Shown here piece after piece: positions 31,533 through 43,392 of a DNA stretch of 64,000 nucleotides. Source of the DNA: Rheum nobile (Eukaryota > Streptophyta > Magnoliopsida > Caryophyllales > Polygonaceae); assembly GCA_027886185.1 (NCBI GenBank), contig WOAB01000606.1:3472001-3536000 (forward strand). Reading direction: 5' to 3'. The translations under genes were made by a program, and so were the position numbers. The stretch's first letter is position 1. Every line of letters starts with the position of its first letter. The notes beneath the pieces were generated by a model. The model was not told where the DNA came from. It made no database searches and saw only the letters and a list, made by a program, of their open reading frames with translations.

Positions 31533-33830
31533 ATGGTGACTCTAGGTACAGAGTCAGACGAGGCTTTCGCGGCACTTCACACTGAGCATGAGGCCACTGC
31601 CAAGGCATGCGCCGACTTGGAAGCCGAAAATGCGGAGCTCAAGCGCCAACTCGCGCTCGTCGCGTCCAGGGTCCAACAAACTATGCCCTCCACTGCCGCC
31701 ATCGGTGTCGACCCCAACCTGCCGCCGCCGCCACCTACGGACACCTCGCGACGTCAGGACAAAGGCAAGGGCCACATGCCATCCACTTCCCAATAGCAGC
31801 CTCTCCGCATGCTCAACTCTATTATATAGAGCCGCCATGAGGAGGAGATCAATGACCGCTACTAGCCGCGACCAAGTTCCCCTTATGGCTCACACGACGA
31901 CGATGACTCCGAGGAGCATGAGTCCCCTGCCACGGACTTAGGGCCATATCCCTTTGTTGACACCGTAGATTGTCATGGCTGCTATGAGCGCACGGAGCAG
32001 CGTCACGCCTCCATGGAGTGGCGCCGCAAAGCTGCCCAAGGCAAATCCAGTGGCTGTCGCAGACCCACTGTATCCACGCGTCATGGCCCCAGCCGTGACC
32101 ATCACACTTACGTTGGTTCCGCGCCACGTCAAAGGTATGCTTCTCCCATTGCCTTTCAGGAATTTGACGATGAGGACTATGACGATGCCGACGATCTAAA
32201 CCCCGACAACTTTCACCCTCCTCTCGGCGACCCAATAGAAAGCCAACAATTTCCACCAGATTACATCCCACCTAGAGTGGAGACGGTCCCGCACGGTCCT
32301 GGCCGCCATGGTGACCCATTCGCCGCGCATGACGCTCGTGCCCGGCCACAGCCTCTTGCGGCTCCAGCATATGTCCACGGTGACCATGAAGGCCGCCGCC
32401 GCCAGCGACGACCTTGACGGCATCATGATGAGCCGGATGCCTACAAGCCTAGGCCATGCGATTTTGATGACTACGAGAGGTGCTACGCCGACCGGGCCCC
32501 TGACGCCAGGCGCTATGACGACCACCGCCCTGTGGCTCCAAATTTTGCCGGCCGCCGCGACATTAAGGTAACCATTAAACTTTTTCATGGTGAATATGAT
32601 CCTTTTGCCTTTTTGGGTTGGGTGCAAGCAACAGAGTACGCGCTCCAGCACTACCAATAAGAGGAGCATGAGAAGGTGGAGATTGCCACTCTCCACTTCA
32701 GGGGTGCAGCCCACACCTGGTGGAACATGTTCGTCACCGACTGCATCCGCCGCAACCTGGAGCCCATTGAGCAGTGGCACCAGCTTGTCTTCATTATGAC
32801 AAGGAAATATGTCCCCGAGGACTACAAGAACAGGATGTGGATGGACATTGCCCTCACTCGCCAAGGTACCATGACGCCGCTCGAGTTTTTCTCAAAACTT
32901 GAGGTCATGTACTACAAGGAGGGCGTGAGCGTTTCCCCTTCTACCCTGCGCACAAAGTTCTTGAGTGGCCTCAACACTTCCATTATGGACCAACTAGAGA
33001 TCCTCCCCATTAAGGATCTCAACAGCCTCACCCACACGGCTATGCAACTTCACAACCAACAAGTGCACAGGAAACAGGCCCCCTGGCCGCAATTATCTTC
33101 AAAAATGTATGAGCCCCGCCCTAGTCAATCCTTAACTATTAATATGCCTTCCCATGTGCAGACTAGGCCCGACGCTCCCACAGCCAATCGCGGCTCCACA
33201 CATCCTGTAGATGCGCCGCTCAACGCTACGGTCACAGCCACGGCAACAACCCCAGCCCCGCGGCACGAGCACAGCCGTGACCAAGCATGCTTCAAGTGTG
33301 GCGGGTGTGGTCACATCCAGAGGGATTGCCCCAACCAAAAGAAAACTCTTTACACCCAGGGCTTCGGCTATGAGTCCTTTGATGATGAGCAGCCCGAAGA
33401 CGTGCCCACTGAGCTTGATGATGCCGAGGAAGATGACGCATACTTGTGTGCCCCGCATGAGCTCGATGCGTGCACTCCATTGAGCCTTGTCACGAGGCGA
33501 GTTCTCACGGTGAAGGAGGCAACTTTGATGGACCAAATGGAGAATTTGTTTCACACCCGGTGCCTTGTCCAGACAGCCTCCTTGAGCGTCATAATTGACG
33601 GTGGCTCTTGTTATAACATTGTCAATGAGAAGGTGGTCAACCACCTCAAGCTAGCAACAACGCCGCATCCTCAGCCTTACGACCTCCAGTGTATTTCTGA
33701 GGGTAAGGGTGATGTGGTAAACAGGCAATGCCACATCACGTTTCAAATTGGGCATTATACAGACATTGTGTTGTGTGATATTGTGGCTATGGATGCTACT
33801 CATCTTCTCCTTGGCAGTTTGACAAGAAGG
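31533..33830 (+). pseudogene. Gag and protease of the full-length gypsy element
   Basis: The ATG at 31533 opens a frame with a short coiled coil (LEAENAELKRQLALVASRV). The same frame continues to about 33820 through in-frame stops at 31794-31796, about 31826, about 31863, 32415-32417 and about 32658. The Gag core is clear from KLFHGEYDPFAFLGWVQATE to AHTWWNMFVTD and NSLTHTAMQLHNQQ. The zinc knuckle is CFKCGGCGHIQRDC (CX2CX4HX4C, complete) at about 33288-33329. The protease active site reads IIDGGSCYNIV at about 33590, a DGGS variant of the usual D(S/T)G. A frameshift near 33820 ends the domain after LLLG. Confidence 0.85.
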
Positions 33831-34309
33831 TCGTGCATGATGGTTTCCCCAACACTTATGTGTTCATGCATGGTGGCCGCCGCATCATGTTACTGCCAAT
33901 GTCGCCACAGGAGATCCTTGTCCATGACAAGGTCAAACGCAGCCGCGCAAAGGCCAAAGAGGCAGCCGTATCGCAGGCCACAGCCGCTTCGCCCGGCACA
34001 GATGCGCAGCTGCGCCCCCCAGCATGTCTGGCAAGCGCCAACACGCAGACACCGGCAAGCGCAGCCGGGCACCCACAGCAGCAGCGACAGACGCGCAAGC
34101 TGACAAGCGCAGCGCCGAGCGCGACAACGACAGCGCTGGCGCCGCGCCCGCGCTCTAGGGTCGCTGTGAGAATAGGCTTTTGATGGCTCGCGCAAGGGAC
34201 CTCACTCCAATTTTTAGGGACGTTCTCCTTGTTTTCTTTTAATTCCTTCTGCATGTCTTTCAATTGCTAGAGGCCCCCAAGATTTACCCCTGCATGTTTC
34301 CTTTCTCTT

Positions 34310-35545
34310 GCAGAAATTCCAGGATGTCATGCCCGATGAGCTACCCACAAGTCTACCGCCCATACGTGGCATTGAGTATTAGATTGACTTCCTCCATGCC
34401 GCCTCCTTGCCAAACAAGGCTGCATACTATGCCAGTCCAGAGGAGACAAAGGAGTTACAGCGCCAGGTGCAAGAGCTCATGGACAAGGACTATGTCCGCG
34501 AGGGCTTGAGCCCTTGTGTCGTGCCTGTGATCCTAGTGCCAAAGAAGGATGGCACATGGCGCATGTGTGTCGACTGTCGCGCCATCAATCAAATCACAGT
34601 GAAACATCGCCACCCAATCTCGCGGCTAGACGACATGTTGGACGAGTTGCATGGAGCCACTCTCTTCTCCAAAATTGATCTCAAGAGTGGCTACCATCAA
34701 ATCAGGATGAAGGAAAGTGATGAGTGGAAGACAAGCTTCAAACCAAGTATGGGCTCTATGAGTGGCTTGTGATGCCTTTCGGCCTCACCAATGCCCTCAA
34801 CACCTTCATACGGCTAATGAACCATGTCCTTAGACAATTTTTGGGCAAATTTTTTGTTGTATATTTTGATGAGATTATGGTGTATAGCCGTAGTTTAGAG
34901 GACCATGTAGACCACCTTAGACATGTCCTAAAATGCCTTAGGAGCGAGCAATTGTATGCCGATTTGGCAAAATGTGTGTTTTGCTCAGACACCATAGTTT
35001 TTCTAGGGTTTGTCGTCTCTAAGGACAGCCTACGTGTGGACTAGGAAAAGGTCCGTGCTATTTAGGAGTGGCCTACCCCTACGACTCCGACCATGGTTCG
35101 ATCCTTTTTGGGGTTGGCTGGCTTCTATATGCGGTTTGTGTGAGACTTTAGCACAATTGTCGCGCCATTGCATGAGCTCACCAAGAAAGGTGCCTCCATT
35201 GATTGGACTACCGCGCATGAAGCCGCCTTCCAGACACTCAAGGACAAGATGTGCAATGCCCCTCTCATCCAGTTGCCTGACTTTAACAAAATGTTTGAAG
35301 TTGAGTGTAATGCCTCCAATTTTGGTATCGGTGGCGTTTTGCTCCAAGAACGATGCCCCATTGCCTACTTCAGTGAAAAGCTCTTTGGCGCTACCCTCAA
35401 CTATCTGACATATGACAAAGAGCTTTATGCTCTTATCAGAGTGTTGAAGACCTGGCAGCATTACCTGTGGCCCAAGGAGTTTGTCATCCACACGGACCAT
35501 GAGGCCTTGGCCTACTTGAAGCACCAGTCTACCCTTGGTCGGCGC
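34310..35545 (+). pseudogene. Reverse transcriptase and RNase H of the full-length gypsy element
   Basis: The first frame carries VPVILVPKKDGTWRMCVDCR, RHPISRLDDMLDELHGA and FSKIDLKSGYHQIRM. A frameshift at about 34740 moves to a second frame with LVMPFGLTNALNTF and the catalytic motif. That motif is YFDEI, so the second Asp of the YxDD pair is Glu, a change expected to abolish polymerisation. Stops follow at about 35042, 35063 and 35142. RNase H begins near 35290 with VECNASNFGIGGVLLQ, where the first catalytic Asp is Asn. YDKELYAL and HTDHEALAYL keep the Glu and the next Asp. The frame is cut at 35545 by the MITE. Confidence 0.87.
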
Positions 35546-35871
35546 TAGGGCTGAGCACGGGCTGAGAAAACCAAACCCGAACCCGACCCGAAAAACCTGA
35601 ACCGAACTCAAACCCACATGACTTCGGTTCGGGTTTCGGTCCGAATTTATTAGGATTTCGGGTTTGGGTTCGGGTCGGGTTCGGTTCGGTTAGGGTTCGG
35701 TTTTTAGTCTGTTTTTATGTGCGAATGCTGTCTTAGCCCAAACCCGAACCGAACCCGAACCGAACCCGAACATTCGGTTCGGTCTTCGGTCCCATTTTTT
35801 AGGGGTTTTGGGTTTCGGGCTTTTCGGGTTCGGGTCGGTTCGGGTCGGGTTTAGGCCCGTGCTCTGCCCTA
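35546..35871. mobile_element. hAT-type MITE nested in the gypsy pol gene
   Basis: The ends are TAGGGCTGAGCACGGGC and GCCCGTGCTCTGCCCTA, nearly perfect inverted repeats. The 8 bases GTCGGCGC flank both sides (35538-35545, 35872-35879), the hAT target size. The 326-base interior is made of CCGAACCCGA and TTCGGGTTCGG repeats, so the whole element can fold back. Removing it restores the pol sequence around Leu-Gly-Arg-Arg. Confidence 0.93.
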
Positions 35872-35879
35872 GTCGGCGC

Positions 35880-37240
35880 CATGCTCACTGGTGGAGTTCA
35901 TGGAGACCTTTCCTTACTTGGTGCTCCACAAGCAGGGCAAGGAGAATGTGGTGGTCGATGCGCTATCACACAGGTATGTCCTCTTGACTCACTTGGATGC
36001 AAAGGATTTAGGCTTTTCATTGATTAAGGATTTGTATCTTCATGATGCTTTCTTTATTTCCATTTATGAAGCATGTGCGTCTAAGGGTGAGTTCGAGGGG
36101 TATATATTGGATGGCGATTTTCTTTGCCGGGTTGGAAAACTGTGTATACCCCAATCCTCTATTAGGGCTCTTCTCATACAGGAGGCACATGAGGGTCGTG
36201 ACCGTTTTGGGATTGCCAAGACCTTAGTTGCGCTTAAGGAACACTTTTACTGGCCCCATATGACCCGGCAAGTGACTAGATTTTGCAATGCCTGGTGACT
36301 TACCATAGAGCCAAATCTAGGTCGAGCCCCTCCTTGTACACCCCTTTGCCTGTGCCATCGGCCCCTTGGGAAGATTTATCTATGGATTTTGTGATGGGAT
36401 TGCCGATGTCTAAGAAGGTGAGGGACTCTATATTTGTGGTTGTAGATCATTTCTCCAAGATGGCTCACTTTATCCCTTGTAGGATGACCAATAATGCTTC
36501 AGACATAGCTAACCTATTTTTTGAGCATGTGGTGAGATTACATGGGATTCCTAGGTCTATTGTGAGTGATCGGGATGTGAAGTTTATGAGTCACTTTTGG
36601 AGAACCTTGTGGGGAAAGCTAGGCACTAGACTCTTATTTTCTACTAGCTACCACTCCCACACCGACAGCCAGACTGAGGTGACAAACCGCACCCTAGGCA
36701 CCTTGCTTAGGACCATGCTTAGGGCCAACCCGTGCCATTGGGAAGACTTACTCTCTTGTGTCGAGTTTTCCTATAACAGGTATGTCCATTCGGCTACGCG
36801 GCTCACACCATTTGAGGTCGTCTACGACTGTAACCCCCTCACGTCGCTGGACCTCACGCCGCACCCGCTCTGTGCCGGAGATAACCTTAAAGGCGCCAAT
36901 AGGGCCGAGCACATCCATGAGTTGCATGCCAAGACCAAGGAGCAACTAGAGAGGAGAGCCCACCAATATGAGCACAAGGCCAACAAGGGTCGGCGCCGTG
37001 TCACTTTCACGCCCAGTGACCTTGTCTGGGTCCACATGCGCAAGGAGCGATTCCCATTCAAGCGCCGCAGCAAGCTAGACCCGCACGGCGATGGGCCTTT
37101 CAAGGTGATTCATGCCTTCGGACCCAATGCCTAGCAGCTGGAGTTGCCTGACGACTATGGAGTCCATGCCACCTTCAACGTGGTCGACTTGTCTCCTTAT
37201 GTTCCCCCGGATGCTGACATTGACAAATCGGGGACGATTT
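35880..37240 (+). pseudogene. RNase H end and integrase of the full-length gypsy element
   Basis: After the MITE the frame resumes with LVLHKQGKENVVVDALSHR, the usual end of RNase H. The zinc-binding region (AHEGRDRFGIAKTLV, EHFYWPHM, RFCNAW) loses one Cys to Trp, and a frameshift near 36290 follows. The integrase core has Asp in LSMDFVMGLP, Asp in IVSDRDVKFM and Glu in SQTEVTNRTLG. The C-terminal segment has a GPY/F-like RRSKLDPHGDGPFKVI, one stop (about 37132) and then LPDDYGVHATFNVVDLSPY. There is no chromodomain before the polypurine tract AAGGGGAGAG (37250-37259). Confidence 0.87.
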
Positions 37241-37259
37241 GAGGCCAAGAAGGGGAGAG

Positions 37260-38058
37260 TGATACAGCCCCGGTGGTGACATTGACAGAGGCCCAAGAAA
37301 AGGAGATGTTGAGTGTCAAGTCAGAGGGCCCAATCACTAGGGTGTGCGCTAGAGCCATCGTCTAAGCCACATAGAGCCTCACGGCCAAGGGCTTTACGTC
37401 CAATAGCTCCGCTTCATGAACTGCGCCCAGAGCTGTCTTTTGCGCCATCATTGTCGGCGTTGCGGCCCCCGCCGCGACGCCATGACTTTGGCAGCAGCAG
37501 TTGCCTCGGCCTCGCAACGCCTCTTCTATTTTAAGAATAGTTTTAAGTTTAGAGGTTTATTGAGTGACATTTGGATATTTTTGGACATTTTCTATGTTTA
37601 GCAATTTCTGCTTTTGGCAATTTCAATTTTAGGCAACTTTCTATTTTGGGCGTGCGTGTGTCTCCTATGCTTAGGAGCCCGGCCCATTAGGTTTAGTCAA
37701 GCCCATGGCCGCGTCTCACTTGGCTTCTATAAAATGCCGAGTGCCTTGTAATTTTTGGGTACGTTGAAACTAATATATGCGAAAGCTTTGTCGTTGAGTA
37801 CAACTCCGTCCCTTACGCCTTCGACGTCACACTTACAGGCCGATCACCGTCATCGATCAACCCAAACACAAACCCATCGATCGACTTGTCTTTCGAGAAC
37901 CTCCGTCCCAACTTGGTTGCCGCCAAGCGCAAGAGAGACGGTGTCCTTCGCTCACGCGTAGGCCGTTATCTATCCCGTCTGCGAAGAGAAGGAATCCTTG
38001 ATCCATCTTCTACCTAGATCCGCCACCCAACGCATAGACGAGGCTCGTTTACGTATCA
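37260..38058 (+). repeat. 3' LTR of the full-length gypsy element
   Basis: This LTR is 799 bases, TGATACAGCCCC...TTACGTATCA, preceded by a purine tract. It keeps about 60 bases that the 5' LTR has lost. Confidence 0.9.
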
Positions 38059-38469
38059 ACAAGGGGGTGGGGAGAGGTGTCGTTGTTAACGAAAATCGAT
38101 TTGGAACGGAGGATGGAGGAATTTGTTGAGTGGGTGGGTAAGGAAGGCGGCGTATTGCCCATTCGTTTGTATATCATCGATATCTTCGATCTGGTTGCAT
38201 GCGTGCTGCACGAGCTCATAGAGCTCCACAACCGAGCTACCCCAGCGATCGTGTAGAGGGAGAGGATGAGGAAGAGAGGGAGAGAGAGGTGGTGGCTTAA
38301 TCCCTAAACATGTAGACGAAAGGGATGAGGAAGAGAGGGAGAGTGAGAGGGAGGCGTAAAACCTAACTCTAAAAGAAAGAAAGAGATAAGCAGTCATATA
38401 AGCAGTCACGTGAGTGCCACATGGGGCTGCTGTTCATTTAAGGAGGCAAACCTTTTATATTAGTATAGA
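38059..38469. other. Flanking sequence with an unassigned minus-strand open frame
   Basis: A 107-codon minus-strand frame (38409-38086) contains WGSSVVELYELVQHACNQIED followed by a hydrophilic tail. I recognise no family. It may be an exon fragment, and I do not call it a gene. Confidence 0.3.
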
Positions 38470-39496
38470 CTAGTTACATGGGCGTCCGTGCTACGCACGG
38501 ATCCATGACATGTTTAAATTTCATTTTATTTATAATTATATTAGTTGATATTTATAATTTATTAGTGTACTTTATAAAAAAAAATCCAATCAAATTTATC
38601 GTAATTTAGGATCGGTTTTTAAATAGCGAAATGATATAGATAAGATATTCCCTTATACTTTACAAATTACTATGTTATTAATGTAAAATGAGATGAAACA
38701 AAATCACTCTGTGAACTTTATTACAAAAGTTGTATAATTATAACTCATATCAAATTATTATATAGAAGTAGTTTAAACATTCACTATTTATGTGATATTT
38801 CAAGTGGACACATTAAGCTAATACAAAACCAAAGCGTTAGATATTTTTGATTTATGTTCTCCTTATTTTGTCGGTATGTTGAAGGACATCAGTTGGTTTT
38901 CAACTCATTTTTAAAAACAAATATATAAAAAATAATATTTAAATGTGAGCATGAACAAATAAATATTTTATTTTTCAAGGGTTGGAAAATAGTTTTAAAA
39001 ATTAATTAAATATAATTATTAAGATAAATGATTAGAGGGAATTGGTTTTATGTAAATTAGACTTTATTGTAACATAGAAAATAGAGGTCATTAATTGTGA
39101 CAAATATGTTAACTTTTATATATAGATAAAAGATTCCTATAAATAAAGTTCAACCAAGTATATTTTTTATTTTCTCCATTAAAAACAGTTCACGAAAGTT
39201 GATCAAGTTAAACAAAATCTACCCTAAAACTCCAGGTTTATCTATCCGATAAAAATAACAGAAGGTAAAACAAAAATATACTTAAGCTTATTTACCATAT
39301 TCAAATCTCATGTTTGTTTTTAAATTAAATTTATTTAATTAAACAAAGTATATATAATTAAATTGACCTCATTGTTATAATTTGTTTTAAAAGATTGCAT
39401 AATTTGGAAGATGATGATTGGGTATCGTGATGACACGTAAGCGAATTGAACGTGATGTTGACACGTGAGATTTAAGTCTCTCCTTTTATATATAGA
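38470..39496 (-). mobile_element. Non-autonomous Helitron
   Basis: On the minus strand it begins TCTATATATAAAAGGAGAG (39496 downward), preceded by A. It ends with a 7-bp stem, 3-base loop hairpin (TCCGTGC/GCACGGA at 38485-38501), then eleven bases and CTAG, followed by T. The 5'-TC, hairpin plus CTRR, and A/T insertion site are the Helitron hallmarks. The 1027-base interior is AT-rich and non-coding, with no Rep/helicase. Confidence 0.78.
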
Positions 39497-40591
39497 TATA
39501 TGGATAGTTATAGATATATATATATATATAAATATAGATTCTTACTTCTTATTAAGAAATCTATATTGTTATTCAATAATATATTGACTAAAACAATCTC
39601 ACTCAAATATCATAAAATTTGACATAACCTTACTTTTAGTTTTATTTTATAAAATTTTCATTTGAGCAAAATGGTGTTTGAATATATAGGTTTTAACATC
39701 AAAACTAGATAGATTCAAATATCATATCACACTATTTTTTTTAACCAAATTTCATAACACCCAAGTGTTTTTATCTCAGCTCATATATTGTTTTTACCCC
39801 TTGGAAAATACACAAATTCTAATAATGAGATGAAGTAGATTTATGCATTTTTAGGCTGTCTGACATTGTTTGGACTTTGGACACATCAACAAAAACATGA
39901 AAAAACCAAAACACGATTTGTGAGTTCTGACTATAGTTAATGGGTGAGAAAGAAACTGATGCGAAAATAATAACACGGGTTAATTGGATACTTTTGTGTA
40001 GAATGCTTCCAATCCATGCCACTACAATGAAGTTTTTTGTGATCGACGAATAAGTATAATCGGAAATTTTAATGAGTCAATGAGAAAATGCTTAAAACAA
40101 ATCTTGAGAATATGATATCAAATTGAAGATATACCATATACGCTTAACTGCTTACTTCTCTTCTAATAAAACAACTTCAGAAACGTCAAAGTGAAACTAC
40201 AAAATGAGACTAAACCTGTCAAAGTAAGGGATAATCAACGAAAATGGGCATTCAAGCAACATTCGTAATTAAGGATTTCGTAATCAGAAGCCTATTTCGC
40301 TTAATGATGATTTTTTAACCTTGGTTGTAAATTCAAATATTCTCTTAATTCTTCTCAAGCATTTTTGCCAAACTAATAGCCAAAATGCAAATGAGCAACG
40401 TTTAAAGAGAATCTCTGGAACACTTAAATTGATGCAGAACAAAAACAAAATCACCAACATTTCTGAGAAGTTTCAAACAAAAAGAAACAAACATATACCA
40501 AAATCAAATAAACTCTATGGTGATTGGTGGCTGACAAAGTACTAAACAAACATGTTGGTGTTTCACTAGTTCAAAATCTTCCAAGTTGCAC
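39497..40591. other. AT-rich intergenic sequence downstream of RPS2
   Basis: No gene or element is recognised. The 40300-40591 part probably includes the RPS2 3' UTR. Confidence 0.4.
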
Positions 40592-42252
40592 TCAGGCCTC
40601 AGCCTTCTCAACATCCTCCAGCAGAATCGCCTTGCCAACAGGCTTGGCCAAGACGTCAAAGTACTCTTGGAATGGTGATTTTGTGAACCGGGTCTCCTTC
40701 CAGAGGTCAGGGGTGAGGAAACCATAGGTTTTCAACAAACAGTCGAAAGTTGCCTGCAGTAGGGAACAAGTCAAGATTGAATCAGGAACATTTCATATAA
40801 TCATAGAGCTATGTACAATTAGACACATTCAAGATTGCATAAGAGGTGATTATCATCAAAGAAGGTTTTCAGACAATCATATGGCTATGTAGAATTAGAC
40901 ACATTCAAGATTCATATACAAAACAATTAAAATACTACTATCCTTAGCTACAACTAAAAGCTGCAAATCAACCAAGCAAGTAATTATCTGGCATCAAATT
41001 GTATTAATTAATTTGGATCGATTCTAACTATCAAGGAACAATATTCTCAATTGTTAAAAACCTTATTGAGGCATTGACAACAAGTACAACAAAGTTATAT
41101 AGTGTCAACAAAATTAGACTGACAACACAGAAAATTCATAATGTGATAACAAACAAGTAAATACAATGTAATGATCGCTCAAATGATGGACCAATACATT
41201 TTCCAGAGTACATACATTTAGCCAAGGAACTCAAGTTGAGATACATATTTTCTACACTAGAAACATCCAAATGGTAAGCTACAAGCATTACTAATACACA
41301 AAATATTGACATTTCTTTAATAATCATGACCCTATATTTGGCCATCCCCAACTGTTTCACAAATGACAAAAGCACAATGTAACAAACGGCATCGTTTAAA
41401 TATAACTTAAAAGTCAATTGACGTATGGACAATGTATGAAAGAGCATCATAAACAAACATCACAAAAAGTTTAGAAATATAACATGAAAATTAAAACCAA
41501 CAAAATCATAGGATAGCAGCATAAAGAATTTATCGAATAAAAATAGATTAAACAAAAAAACAGACCTTGACAAAGTTCCCAAGGGTCTTGGTGGATCCAC
41601 GGGAAGAAGTGAAGACATCTTCAATACCAGCAAACTGCAGGACCTTCTTGGGCACACGAGCAGCAACAATACCTGAACCACGAGGTGCCGGCACCATCCT
41701 CACCGTAACTGAACCACACTTTCCGGTAACCTTGCAGGGCACAGTGTGTGGCTGCCCGATCTTGTTACCCCAGTATCCTCTCCTGACCGGAATAACAGAA
41801 AGCTTAGCCAGTATGATGGAGCCACGAATGGCGGTCGCCACCTCCTTCGAGCACTTGACTCCGAGTCCGACGTGTCCATTACCGTCGCCGACGACAACGA
41901 ACGCCTTGAACCGGGTCCTCTGACCAGCACGAGTCTGCTTCTGAACCGGCATGATCTTCATCACCTCGTCCTTGAGAGAGGGGCCGATGAGAAGGTCGAC
42001 GATCTGATGCTCCTTGATTGGGAGAGAGTGGAGGTAGATCTGCTCCACGCTCTTAATTTTCCCGTCCTTCACGAGACGGCCAAGCTTAGTGACCGGCACC
42101 CAGGCCTGCTCCTCCTCGCGGCGTCCGGGACGGCGGCGGCCACGACCGCGGTCGCCACGACCGCGCTCTCCACGGCCGCGCTCTCCACGGCCGCGCTCTC
42201 CACGGCCAAATCCACGCCCGAACCCGCCCCTCTCACCACCTTGCTCGGCCAT
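40592..42252 (-). CDS. RPS2: 40S ribosomal protein S2 (uS5), two exons
   Basis: Exon 1 is 42252-41566 (229 codons) and exon 2 is 40753-40592 (53 codons plus stop), joined across an 812-base intron with GT (41565-41564) and AG (40755-40754) borders in phase 0. The 282-residue product matches plant cytosolic uS5 along its whole length. It has an N-terminal Gly-Arg-rich tail with four (E/D)RGRG repeats (residues 19-38), the S5 N-terminal RNA-binding domain (about 97-160, including GDGNGHVGLGVKCSKEVATAI), and the S5 C-terminal domain (about 172-238, GSVTVRMVPAPRGSGIVAAR). The tail ends TRFTKSPFQEYFDVL and an acidic stretch. The protein lines the mRNA entry channel of the small ribosomal subunit. 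The start ATG is the first after the predicted transcription start, and the frame is intact. Confidence 0.97.
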
Positions 42253-42430
42253 AATGTTGCTAGGGTTTTCAGAGATTGAGAGGAGGAAAAGGAAGAAGTG
42301 CTGCGGAATGTGCGTACATAAGGGTTATATATGGATGCGATGGCGCTTAGGGTTTTTTCGTTTTGTTTTGCTACACAAGCTGCGGATGGCCAGGGTTTAT
42401 GATGGGCCGGAATTTTGGGCCTGAAGATGT
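42253..42430 (-). promoter_or_regulatory. RPS2 5' leader and promoter with telo-boxes and TGGGCC elements
   Basis: On the minus strand, AAACCCTA telo-boxes lie at 42261-42268 (just before the ATG) and 42348-42355. A TATATAA box is at 42325-42331, about 75 bases upstream of the ATG. TGGGCC/GGCCCA site II motifs are at 42403-42408 and 42416-42421. Telo-box plus site II is the known signature of plant ribosomal protein genes, which links them to TCP-type regulators and cell division. Confidence 0.8.
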
Positions 42431-42539
42431 AACCCATTCAGCACAAGGGTCAAAACCTCGTAGTGATCAATAGTTTAAGAAACATTCGGGCCCATTGCCC
42501 TTTTTTCTCACCCAAATCAGATTATCATCCCCGAAAAAT

Positions 42540-43270
42540 TATTTGTGTTGATGACACTTTGAACATGCACTAACTTTGAAAGTGTCATTAATTATTAGTC
42601 TTGATGACACTTTAAAAGCGACACTAATTATTTGTCTTGATGACACTTTGAACATGCACTAACTAGTGGAGATGACACTTCGTAAATGTCATCAACTAGT
42701 GGTGGTGACATTTCAACGATAATTGTTATCAAAACGAGATTTGTATTGTCATCAACTAGTTGTGATGACAATTTGTACATTAACTAGTTACGATAACAAT
42801 ATGTGTCATCAACTAGTTGTGATATCGTTTGTATTTGATGACAGTTTGTGTTTTAATGACAGTATGTGTCATCAACTAGTTGCGATACAGTTTATATTTG
42901 ATGACAGTTTGTGTTTTGATGACAGTTTGTGTTTTGATGACAGTATGTGTCATCAACTATTTGCAATGCAGTTTGCATTTGATGACAGTTTGTGTTTTGA
43001 TGACAGTTTGTGTTTTTGATGACAGTTTGTGTTTTGATGACAGTTTGTATTTTGATGACAGTTTGTGTTTTAATGACAGTTTGTGTTTTGATGACAGTTT
43101 GTGTTTTTTATGACAGTTTGTGTTTTGATAACATTTTGTATTTTGATGACAATTTGTGTTTTGATGACAATTTGTGTTTTGATGACAGTGACTGTCATCA
43201 AAATGATGATAGTTTGGATTTTGATGACAGTTTGTGTTTTGATGACAGTTACTGTCATCAAGATGATGAC
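42540..43270. repeat. Minisatellite of GATGACAGTTTGTGTTTT units
   Basis: From about 42890 to 43260 an 18-base unit (GATGACAGTTTGTGTTTT) is repeated in tandem with small changes. From 42540 to 42890 related longer units combine GATGACACTTT, TGTCATCAACTAG and variable spacers. Open frames through it (FDDSLC repeats) are by-products. The TGACACTTT core resembles subterminal repeats of some CACTA elements, but no CACTA terminus is seen here. Confidence 0.85.
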
Positions 43271-43354
43271 GTCACCAAAAATATTATTTTGGCGGAAAAA
43301 AAATTCGTCGGTTGACCGCCGATCAATAGTCAAATGTGTTAGTTTGTTTAACTT

Positions 43355-43392
43355 ATGGTGATGTCATTATTAAATAATGATGACATCACCAT
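43355..43392. repeat. Near-perfect palindrome
   Basis: ATGGTGATGTCATTATT pairs with AATAATGATGACATCACCAT around a 1-base centre apart from a 3-base extra on the right arm. It follows the minisatellite and may be the end of a fold-back element. Confidence 0.75.

Larger units (their letters stand above)
29860..38058 (+). mobile_element. Ty3/gypsy element with both LTRs, primed by initiator tRNA-Met
   Basis: The order is 5' LTR (29860-30600), TGGTATCAG primer site, CT microsatellite, gag with coiled coil and zinc knuckle, protease, RT, RNase H, integrase, purine tract and 3' LTR (37260-38058). The flanks are ACGAG (29855-29859) and ACAAG (38059-38063), a 5-base target duplication with one CpG-to-CpA change. 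The element is full length but dead: several in-frame stops, at least three frameshifts, and altered catalytic residues in RT and RNase H. No chromodomain follows the integrase GPY/F-like segment; the frame ends at the purine tract. A hAT MITE interrupts it at 35546-35871. Confidence 0.9.

Noticed and set aside
42150..42215. Repeat CCGCGCTCTCCACGG in RPS2 as another CpG dyad cluster
   Set aside because: It encodes the normal Gly-Arg repeats of uS5 and does not contain the CCGCG-NN-CGCGG dyad.
42723..43315. Open frames with FDDSLC repeats
   Set aside because: They are by-products of the 18-base minisatellite, open in more than one frame on both strands.
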